Shown here in pieces: positions 1-5,173 of a DNA stretch of 5,173 nt. Source of the stretch: Gammaproteobacteria bacterium (GTDB lineage Bacteria > Pseudomonadota > Gammaproteobacteria > Burkholderiales > Burkholderiaceae_C); NCBI GenBank assembly GCA_018903185.1, contig JAHIQV010000127.1:1-5173 (forward strand). The letters are read 5' to 3'. The notes below the pieces were generated by a model. It saw only the letters and a list, made by a program, of their open reading frames with translations, was not told the origin of the DNA and made no database searches. Positions within the stretch are counted from its first letter, which is position 1. Each line of letters opens with the position of its first letter. The position numbers were made by a program, and so were the translations under genes.

Positions 1-715
1 CGTCGCCACCGATGTTGTAGTCGCCGATGATGGCCACGTCGTAAGGGGTGGAGACAAATTCGGGACGCTTGTTCGGATCGGTGCGGTCGAACACCCAGTC
101 GCGGATCGCGTCGTTGGCCAGGTGGTGGCCGAGCGACTGGCTCACGCCGCGGAAACCTTCGCAGCGCACGGGCACGATGGTCTTGCCTTCGTATTCCTTG
201 CTCTTCTTCTTCGACACGGCTTCGATGTCGTCACCGATCAGGCCGATCGGGCACTCGGACTGGATCGAGATGCCCTTGTTCAGCGGGAACAGCTCTTGAA
301 TTTCATCGATGATCTTGTCGAGCTTCTTGTCACCACCGAACACGATGTCCTTTTCCTGGAAATCGCTGGTGAACTGCATCGTCACGAAAGTGTCGATGCC
401 GGTGGTGCCGATGTAGTAGTTGCGGCGTGCGGCCCAGGAGTACTGGCCACAACCCACGGGACCGTGGCTGATGTGGATCATGTCCTTGATGGGGCCCCAC
501 ACCACGCCCTTGGAACCGGCGTAGGCACAACCGCGGATGGTCATGACGCCCGGCAGGGACTTGATGTTGGATTTGACGCCGCAGTCCGGCTTGCCTTCTT
601 CGAACGAGCCCAGGTGCTTCGCCCTGCGCTTGGCCATCTTTTCGGGATAAGCCTTCAGCACTTCATCGATCAAGGCTTTGTTCGTGGCCTTGCGGTCTTC
701 AACTGTGGCAGTCAT
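1..715 (-). CDS. nifD: Nitrogenase molybdenum-iron protein alpha chain NifD, N-terminal part (3' end outside window)
   Basis: NifD forms the alpha subunit of the alpha2-beta2 dinitrogenase, carrying the FeMo-cofactor where N2 is reduced to ammonia and sharing the P-cluster with NifK. Only the first 238 residues lie in the window (the family is about 480-500 aa); the frame stays open to base 1. The P-cluster cysteines are visible as Cys63 (in [10 protein letters not shown]), Cys89 ([10 protein letters not shown]) and Cys155 ([12 protein letters not shown]). The substrate-channel residues equivalent to Azotobacter Val70, Arg96, Gln191 and His195 are Val71, Arg97, Gln193 and His197 (in SQSLGHH). 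A one-residue insertion between Cys155 and Gln193 explains the changed offset. The ATG at 713-715 has a GGAG ribosome site at 722-725, 6 nt upstream. It follows nifH by 87 nt, with an RNA hairpin between. All key residues visible here are intact. Identity is essentially certain; molybdenum type is inferred from close similarity to NifD rather than VnfD or AnfD. Confidence 0.98.
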   Translation of the reverse strand, partial: MTATVEDRKATNKALIDEVLKAYPEKMAKRRAKHLGSFEEGKPDCGVKSNIKSLPGVMTIRGCAYAGSKGVVWGPIKDMIHISHGPVGCGQYSWAARRNYYIGTTGIDTFVTMQFTSDFQEKDIVFGGDKKLDKIIDEIQELFPLNKGISIQSECPIGLIGDDIEAVSKKKSKEYEGKTIVPVRCEGFRGVSQSLGHHLANDAIRDWVFDRTDPNKRPEFVSTPYDVAIIGDYNIGGD

Positions 716-721
716 GGGTAA

Positions 722-725
722 CTCC
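722..725 (-). promoter_or_regulatory. nifD ribosome binding site
   Basis: GGAG on the minus strand, 6 nt before the nifD ATG. It supports the chosen start and shows that nifD is translated independently of nifH, whose stop codon is 87 nt upstream. Confidence 0.8.
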
Positions 726-757
726 GATGGATATTTGGTTTGCTTGGGTGATCAAGA

Positions 758-788
758 CCGACCCGCCGGCACAAGCCAGGCGGATCGG
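758..788 (-). promoter_or_regulatory. Stem-loop in the nifH-nifD intercistronic RNA
   Basis: Read as minus-strand RNA, bases 788-779 pair with 758-767 (ten pairs, one a G-U wobble). After a single bulged U at 778, bases 777-775 pair with 768-770, closing a UUGU tetraloop at 774-771. This gives 13 mostly G-C pairs. No U-run follows (the next RNA bases are UCUUGAUCACC), so it does not look like a full intrinsic terminator. Stem-loops between nifH and nifD are known in other diazotrophs to protect nifH mRNA from 3' decay or to reduce read-through, giving more NifH than NifDK. The same role is inferred here from position and strength. Confidence 0.8.
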
Positions 789-802
789 ACTTGCGGGGCC
801 GT

Positions 803-1793
<991 letters not shown>

Positions 1794-1830
1794 ACGTCGG
1801 CCGGACTGGTGTCCGCGCACCCTCCTCTTT

Positions 1831-1845
1831 GCAGCTTCCGTGCCA
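1831..1845 (-). promoter_or_regulatory. Sigma-54 (-24/-12) promoter of nifH
   Basis: The minus strand reads TGGCACGGAAGCTGC, matching 14 of 15 positions of the RpoN consensus TGGCACGNNNNTTGC (C replaces the first T of the -12 box) with exact spacing of the GG and GC pairs. Transcription should start near 1819, giving a leader of about 123 nt before nifH. Such promoters require an AAA+ activator, in nif operons NifA, whose candidate sites lie upstream at 1865-1880 and 1941-1956. Confidence 0.93.
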
Positions 1846-1864
1846 TGTTGTTTGGCCTCTGTTT

Positions 1865-1880
1865 TGTCGCTCTTGAAACA
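1865..1880. promoter_or_regulatory. Possible NifA upstream activator site 1 (TGT-N10-ACA)
   Basis: TGTCGCTCTTGAAACA has the TGT-N10-ACA core of NifA sites. It lacks the central T of the fuller TGT-N4-T-N5-ACA form in either orientation and has little symmetry beyond the core. Its centre is about 53 bp from the predicted nifH start, closer than the usual 80-150 bp, and about 200 bp from the globin start. It may be a secondary site or chance. Confidence 0.55.
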
Positions 1881-1895
1881 GGGCCTCCACAGAGG

Positions 1896-1911
1896 GAAAA
1901 GTGCACTTTTC
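1896..1911. repeat. Perfect 16-bp palindrome of unknown role
   Basis: GAAAAGTGCACTTTTC is a perfect inverted repeat with no spacer, lying between the two NifA-type sites. Its centre is 31 bp from site 1 and 45 bp from site 2. It has no run of T that would make it a terminator for either divergent transcript and does not match the NifA core. A dyad of this size in a promoter region suggests a homodimeric DNA-binding protein; which one is not evident. Confidence 0.6.
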
Positions 1912-1940
1912 AGGGCTCGCTGCGGGCGCCGCTTGGGCTT

Positions 1941-1956
1941 TGTCCTGTTCCCGACA
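1941..1956. promoter_or_regulatory. NifA upstream activator site 2 (TGT-N4-T-N5-ACA)
   Basis: TGTCCTGTTCCCGACA fits the full NifA consensus including the central T. The symmetry extends to TTTGTC-N8-GACAAA over 1939-1958. The centre is about 129 bp upstream of the predicted nifH start and about 126 bp upstream of the predicted globin start, the classical distance for NifA looping to sigma-54 polymerase on both sides. It probably serves both operons. Confidence 0.85.
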
Positions 1957-2048
1957 AAACGGCGAAATCCGTCGCACACACATCGCGTCGAAGGGTCGCC
2001 GCGGCGGCTTTGTGTCGCATTTGATGGCCGCGGGTGGACAAATCCGCC

Positions 2049-2063
2049 TGGTACGGTCATTGC
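2049..2063 (+). promoter_or_regulatory. Sigma-54 (-24/-12) promoter of the globin-draTG operon
   Basis: TGGTACGGTCATTGC matches 14 of 15 positions of TGGCACGNNNNTTGC (T for C in the -24 box) with exact spacing, and is followed by T-rich sequence. The predicted transcription start is near 2075, only about two bases before the globin ATG at 2077. This places the globin, the 202-aa protein gene, draT, draG and the following gene under RpoN and probably NifA control. Confidence 0.85.
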
Positions 2064-2076
2064 TCTTTAGAGAGGC

Positions 2077-2535
2077 ATGAACCTGCCCCACGCGCTCACC
2101 ACCGCCCCGCTGGCACCGCCCTCGCACTTTGAAGCGATCGGCGGCCAGGCGGCGGTGGACCGCCTGGTCAACGCCTTCTACAGCCAGATGGACAGCCGGC
2201 CCGATGCCACCGGCATCCGCGCCATGCACGAGCCCGATCTGGGCCACACCAAGGCCGTGCTGCGGCTGTACCTGGCCGAGTGGCTGGGCGGCCCCAAGGA
2301 CTACACGGCGCAGCGCGGCCACCCGCGCCTGCGCATGCGCCACGCGACCTTTCCCATCGGCGTGCCCGAGCGCGACGCCTGGCTCGCCTGCATGGACGCC
2401 GCGATGCAGCAGACCGGCGTGCCCGCGGACCTGCACCGCGTGCTGATGGCGGCCTTCTTCAAGACCGCCGACTGGATGCGCAACACCCCAACCCCCCCGG
2501 CAATCCCTGCCACCAACCCGAAGGAAGCTCCATGA
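2077..2535 (+). CDS. glbO: Group II truncated haemoglobin (2/2 haemoglobin, trHbO type)
   Basis: This is a small cytoplasmic haem protein of 152 aa expected to bind O2, and perhaps NO, on a two-over-two helical fold. The sequence shows the N-terminal IGG turn (21-23), Phe34-Tyr35 (B9/B10), His51 (probable CD1), LYLAEWLGGP (64-73), and the group II signature HPRLRMRH with proximal haem ligand His89 (F8). FPIG (92-95) and Trp102 (G8) follow, with the same 13-residue spacing from F8 to G8 as in Mycobacterium HbO; the fold ends at ADWMRN (131-136). A 16-residue Pro-rich tail follows, encoded in part by a run of seven C (2492-2498). An in-frame TAG at 2068-2070 rules out a longer start; the AGAGAGG just before the ATG is too close (1 nt) to be a normal ribosome site. 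The stop overlaps the next ATG as ATGA. In a nif context it probably buffers O2 or removes NO near nitrogenase (inference). Confidence 0.92.
   Translation: MNLPHALTTAPLAPPSHFEAIGGQAAVDRLVNAFYSQMDSRPDATGIRAMHEPDLGHTKAVLRLYLAEWLGGPKDYTAQRGHPRLRMRHATFPIGVPERDAWLACMDAAMQQTGVPADLHRVLMAAFFKTADWMRNTPTPPAIPATNPKEAP
2521..2527 (+). promoter_or_regulatory. Ribosome binding site of the 202-aa protein gene
   Basis: AAGGAAG lies 4 nt before the ATG at 2532, inside the last codons of the globin gene. It decides the start, since the same frame is open for a further 84 codons upstream within the globin gene. Confidence 0.75.
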
Positions 2536-3140
2536 CCGCCACCCTGGCCACCAAAGAGATCGACGACACCGCGTTTGCCCGCCTGGACGACGAAGGCCGC
2601 CTGCTCAACCCTCTGCTCAAGGGCAGCACCAACAAGTTCGGCCGGGTCGGCTTTCGCGGCGAACTCGCGCTGCGTTTTGCGCCCAAGCTGGCCGACGAAG
2701 CGCGTCCGCCCGAACTGCTGTGCGGCCAGGCCATGGCGGTGGGCTCCGTGGGCGAGAAAACCCTGTCCTTCTTCGCCGGCTACCTGCTGAGCTTCGAGTA
2801 CCTGAAGGACGTGGCCGAGGTGCTGGGCGACACGCTGAGCGCGGGCGGCAAGTACTTCCTGTTCTGCAACAACATCGACCTCTCGAAGAAGTACCAGGTG
2901 CCGTACAAGGGCGCGATGTTCTATGTGCTGCCCATCGACGAGGCCACCGTCTACAACGAACTGCTCGACCTGTTCTACCTGGAAAAGGGCGACCTGAAGA
3001 AGAAGGACACCGCGGGCAAGCTCGACGCCATCGCCGACGCCGCGCTGAAGTACGACGTCACCTTCGACACCATCACCTACGCCGAAGGCCTGACGCTGAT
3101 GGGACCGGTGCGGAATCCCAACGAAAACCGCCCCGTCTGA
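2532..3140 (+). CDS. Unrecognised 202-aa protein of the nif-dra operon
   Basis: I do not recognise the family. The start is chosen by AAGGAAG at 2521-2527 and the ATGA overlap with the globin gene, so the two are probably translationally coupled. The protein has no signal peptide or clear membrane span and looks soluble and cytoplasmic. Features seen are a basic Gly/Phe/Arg stretch NKFGRVGFRGELALRF (34-49), two cysteines (Cys64 in ELLCGQ, Cys112 in FLFCNN), an aromatic segment FFAGYLLSFEYL (80-91), an acidic/leucine helix-like YNELLDLFYLEKGD (141-154) followed by a KKK cluster (156-158), and a C-terminus ending in NPNENRPV. No P-loop, CxxC, haem or iron-sulfur motif is visible. Position between an O2/NO-binding globin and draT suggests a role in nitrogenase protection or in the switch-off response, but this is context only. 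The stop is in the same frame as draT, 21 nt ahead of its start. Confidence 0.85.
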   Translation: MTATLATKEIDDTAFARLDDEGRLLNPLLKGSTNKFGRVGFRGELALRFAPKLADEARPPELLCGQAMAVGSVGEKTLSFFAGYLLSFEYLKDVAEVLGDTLSAGGKYFLFCNNIDLSKKYQVPYKGAMFYVLPIDEATVYNELLDLFYLEKGDLKKKDTAGKLDAIADAALKYDVTFDTITYAEGLTLMGPVRNPNENRPV

Positions 3141-3161
3141 TCCCGTTCTTCCGAGCCGGCC

Positions 3162-4010
3162 GTGGCAAGCGATGAAGGCTTTGATCAGCCCCAACGCTGG
3201 ACCAGCACCAACCTGGTGGGGGTGTCCACGGCCTGGCTGGCAAGCACGGGCTTCAACCAGCGTGCGCCCGAGCTGCACATCGCCGGCACGCGCGAGACCC
3301 AGCCGGGTCTCTTCGCGCTGCTGGACCGCTGCGACGACCTGACCCAAGCGCGCGAGGTCTTTGTGCACTACCTGTCCATCGCCTTCGGTCTGCAAGCTCC
3401 CGAGAAGCCCGCCATCGGCAGTGCGGCATCGGCCGAGCCACGGCGCTGGCGCGGCAGCTGGCGCCGCCTGCTGCAGGGCTGGGGCATGGACGCCAACGGT
3501 GTCGCGGGTGCGGTGCTCAAGGGCTGGGTCGAAAGCCGCTTCGGCCTGGTGCCCACGTTCCACAAGGCACCGCTGGCGCACTTCCCTTCACCGGCCTGGG
3601 TGGCCTACCTGGAAGAAAAAACCAGCAGCCGCCACCACAGCAACAACATCCACCAGCAGCTCGACCTGCTGTACGAGTTCTGCCAGTGGGCGCTCGCCCG
3701 CTTCCCGCTGCCCGCGCCCCAGATGCAGGGCCCGCACGTGCGGCTCTGGCGCGGCAGCAACCGCGTGGAAGAGCAGCTGCTGCAAGGCACGCTGCGCGAA
3801 CGCCGTTGCCGAGTTCGGCTCAACAACATCGTCTCCTTCAGCCTCAGCCCCGAAGAAGCCTCGTGTTTTGGCGACTGGGTGTTCGAGCTGCTGGTGCCGC
3901 GCAGCAAGCTGCTGGTGTTCCCCGGCCTGCTGCCCGGCCAGGTGCTGCAGGGCGAACAGGAAGTGATCGCACTCGGTGGCGACTACGACGTGGTGGCGCG
4001 TTATGACTGA
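3162..4010 (+). CDS. draT: NAD+-dinitrogen-reductase ADP-ribosyltransferase DraT
   Basis: DraT transfers ADP-ribose from NAD+ to one arginine of NifH (Arg102 in this window), blocking NifH docking to NifDK and switching nitrogenase off after ammonium or darkness/energy shock. Length is 282 aa, close to characterised DraT proteins. Family-like stretches are WTSTNLVGVSTAWLAS (13-28), the block LLQGWGMDANGVAGAVLKGW (103-122) and ESRFGLVPTFHK (124-135). The R-S-E arginine-ART signature can be assigned as Arg197 in LWRGSN, Ser225/Ser227 in NNIVSFSLS, and the ExE pair Glu265/Glu267 in GEQEVIALGG; these assignments are by motif, not alignment. The start is GTG at 3162, the only plausible start after the in-frame TGA at 3138-3140; only a weak GAG at 3153-3155 precedes it, so low translation is likely. 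It ends overlapping draG by 8 bp. Regulation in other bacteria involves PII proteins. Confidence 0.96.
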   Translation: MASDEGFDQPQRWTSTNLVGVSTAWLASTGFNQRAPELHIAGTRETQPGLFALLDRCDDLTQAREVFVHYLSIAFGLQAPEKPAIGSAASAEPRRWRGSWRRLLQGWGMDANGVAGAVLKGWVESRFGLVPTFHKAPLAHFPSPAWVAYLEEKTSSRHHSNNIHQQLDLLYEFCQWALARFPLPAPQMQGPHVRLWRGSNRVEEQLLQGTLRERRCRVRLNNIVSFSLSPEEASCFGDWVFELLVPRSKLLVFPGLLPGQVLQGEQEVIALGGDYDVVARYD

Positions 4011-4935
4011 TCGTTTTGACCAGGTGCTCGGCGCTTATCTGGGCCTTGCCATCGGCGATGCCCTGGGCGCGACTGTCGAATTCATGCGCCCGCGCGAGAT
4101 CGCGCTGCAATACGGCGTGCACCGCGACATCGTGGGCGGCGGCTGGCTCAAGCTCGCACGCGGCCAGGTCACCGACGACACCACCATGTGCCTCGCCCTG
4201 GGCGACGCCCTTCTGAAGTCCGGCCCTACCGGCCTGCAGAACTTTGTCGCCCACGGAGACGAAACTTTGGTCCGCGGCATCGCTGAGGCCTACGTGGGCT
4301 GGTGGCGCGGCAAGCCGGTGGACTGCGGCAACACCTGCCGCCGCGGCATCCTGCGCTTCCTGCAGGATGGCAGCCTGTCCGGACCCTACAACGACGGCGA
4401 CGGCGGCAACGGCGGCCTGATGCGCAACCTGCCCGCCGTTCTCGCCACGCTGGGGGACGACGCGGCCTTCGAGCGCCTCGCCATCGCCCAGTCGCGCATC
4501 ACCCACCACCACGCCCTGTCCGACGCGGCCGTGCTCGGTGTCGGCCGTCTGCTGCGCGGTGTGCTGGCGGGCGATGACCAGGCCGAACTGCGGGCCAGGT
4601 CGGCGCGCTGGGTGGCGGCCGAACCGGTCTTCCGCTTCAGCCCCTACCGCGGTCGCGCCACGGCCTACGTGGTCGACACGGTGCAGACCGTGCTGCACTT
4701 CGTGGGCGAACACGAAGACTTTGAAGAAGCCCTGATCGCGACCGTCAACCAGGGCGACGACGCCGACACCACCGGCGCCCTGGTGGGCATGCTGGCCGGC
4801 GCACGTTGCGGCGCGGCGCGGCTGCCCCAGCGCTGGCTGCGCCGGCTGCAGCCAGCGACCGTGCGCGCCATCACCGACCAGACCAGCGGCCTGCTGGCCC
4901 TGGCGCAGAGCCGGGAGGACCTGGCCCATGCCTGA
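4003..4935 (+). CDS. draG: ADP-ribosyl-[dinitrogen reductase] hydrolase DraG
   Basis: DraG removes ADP-ribose from modified NifH and restores nitrogenase activity; it is a dimanganese enzyme of the ADP-ribosylglycohydrolase family. The 310-aa product is near family length. Probable metal-site residues are all present: Glu26 (VEFMRP), Thr57-Asp58-Asp59 (VTDDTT), and the late motif GDDADTTG with Asp253, Asp255 and Thr256. Asn110 in GNTCRRG and His168 in ITHHHALSD correspond to substrate-site residues of the family. An in-frame GTG nine codons upstream (3976) exists, but the ATG at 4003 is preferred because it gives the family-like start MTDRFDQVLGAYLGLAIGDA and overlaps the draT stop (ATGACTGA). 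No good ribosome site is visible, so translation probably depends on coupling to draT. In other bacteria DraG is sequestered at the membrane through GlnK/AmtB after ammonium; no membrane segment is seen, consistent with that. Confidence 0.97.
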   Translation: MTDRFDQVLGAYLGLAIGDALGATVEFMRPREIALQYGVHRDIVGGGWLKLARGQVTDDTTMCLALGDALLKSGPTGLQNFVAHGDETLVRGIAEAYVGWWRGKPVDCGNTCRRGILRFLQDGSLSGPYNDGDGGNGGLMRNLPAVLATLGDDAAFERLAIAQSRITHHHALSDAAVLGVGRLLRGVLAGDDQAELRARSARWVAAEPVFRFSPYRGRATAYVVDTVQTVLHFVGEHEDFEEALIATVNQGDDADTTGALVGMLAGARCGAARLPQRWLRRLQPATVRAITDQTSGLLALAQSREDLAHA

Positions 4936-5173
4936 AGCCACCCTGTCCGCAGCGCACGACGCCGCCGCCGTGGTGCAGGGCTACCACGCGCGCACCCGGC
5001 ACCACCTGAGCTGCTACGCCCCCGGCCCCGACACCCTCGACTGGGACGCCCAGCCCGATCCGTTTCGCCGCTTTGCCGGCACGGCGCTCATTCCCCTCCC
5101 GCTGCCGGCCCACCGCGAGACCTTGCCCTGGACCGCGCTGTTCGCTCCCGGCGGCCCCGCGCCCCGCCCCGCC
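4928..5173 (+). CDS. Probable nitroreductase-family (SagB/ThcOx-type) protein, N-terminal 82 residues
   Basis: The frame opens at ATG 4928, overlaps the draG stop by 8 bp (ATGCCTGA), and runs off the window. The visible motif is a YHxRTxHH block (19-26) with Tyr30, then LDWDAQPDPFRRFAG (37-51). That pattern resembles the N-terminus of SagB/ThcOx-like members of the flavin-dependent nitroreductase fold, which often carry YHxRTKH and LDWxxQPxPFR. The FMN-binding and catalytic core lie beyond the window, so the reaction cannot be assigned. The same kind of 8-bp overlap as at draT-draG suggests strict co-expression with the switch genes; draB occupies this place in some other bacteria, and this protein does not look like it. 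The family call is from memory of the motif and is moderate; that this is a real gene start is much firmer. Confidence 0.65.
   Translation, partial: MPEATLSAAHDAAAVVQGYHARTRHHLSCYAPGPDTLDWDAQPDPFRRFAGTALIPLPLPAHRETLPWTALFAPGGPAPRPA

Noticed and set aside
122..721. Open frame of 199 codons on the plus strand opposite nifD
   Set aside because: It is antisense to a clear NifD sequence with all P-cluster cysteines, and has no ribosome site or recognised motif.
2014..2026. Possible IHF site around TTGAT at 2021-2025
   Set aside because: Only the TTGAT core matches; the YAA half four bases upstream is GTC, so the consensus fails.
2011..2040. Possible third NifA site using the TGT at 2011 or 2013 and the ACA at 2038
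   Set aside because: The spacing is far more than 10 bp, and no ACA lies at the correct distance from either TGT.
3138..3161. Possible fusion of the 202-aa protein and DraT, which share a reading frame separated by one TGA
   Set aside because: A normal stop followed by seven codons and a GTG start explains it. DraT from 3162 has normal family length, and there is no sign of recoding such as a SECIS-like structure that I can see.
2301..3581. Long open frame (426 codons) on the minus strand opposite the globin, 202-aa gene and draT
   Set aside because: It is antisense to three genes with recognisable motifs, ribosome sites or coupling, and its translation is low-complexity His/Gln/Val/Gly-rich, typical of the reverse of GC-rich coding DNA.
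3844..4941. Long open frame (365 codons) on the minus strand opposite draG
   Set aside because: It lies wholly against draG and the end of draT, whose catalytic residues are intact, and has no family-like sequence.

Overview
The window is a nitrogen-fixation regulatory junction from a GC-rich proteobacterium, most likely a free-living betaproteobacterium of the Burkholderiales (inferred from GC-rich codon use, protein sequence character and the presence of DraT/DraG; no taxonomic marker gene is present). It holds two divergent operons separated by a 380-bp control region.

Minus strand, reading leftwards: nifH (1696 to 803, complete, 297 aa, dinitrogenase reductase) followed by nifD (715 to the window edge, first 238 residues, dinitrogenase alpha chain). 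A strong 13-bp hairpin (758-788) lies in the 87-nt nifH-nifD gap. nifK is presumably just outside the window.

Plus strand, reading rightwards: a group II truncated haemoglobin (2077-2535), an unrecognised 202-aa protein (2532-3140), draT (3162-4010), draG (4003-4935) and the start of a nitroreductase-like SagB/ThcOx-type gene (4928 to the edge). The genes are packed with 4- and 8-bp overlaps or a 21-bp gap, as expected of one transcript. DraT ADP-ribosylates, and DraG de-modifies, one arginine of NifH (Arg102 here, codon at 1391-1393), so the plus-strand operon encodes the post-translational on/off switch of the enzyme encoded on the minus strand.

The control region (1697-2076) contains two divergent sigma-54 (-24/-12) promoters, each matching 14 of 15 positions of TGGCACGNNNNTTGC: one for nifH (minus, 1831-1845) and one for the globin operon (plus, 2049-2063). 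Between them are two NifA-type TGT-N10-ACA sites. The better one (1941-1956) is almost equidistant from both predicted transcription starts, about 126 and 129 bp away, so one activator site may drive both operons. Also present are a perfect 16-bp palindrome of unknown role (1896-1911), a 12-bp long-range stem in the predicted nifH leader, and a second copy of the -24 half of the nifH promoter. The plus-strand promoter sits so close to the globin ATG that the mRNA is predicted to be nearly leaderless.

The most interesting reading is that synthesis of nitrogenase, of its reversible inactivation switch, of an O2/NO-binding globin, and of an uncharacterised protein plus a probable flavin redox enzyme is tied to one NifA control point. 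The uncharacterised 202-aa protein is the least explained component.
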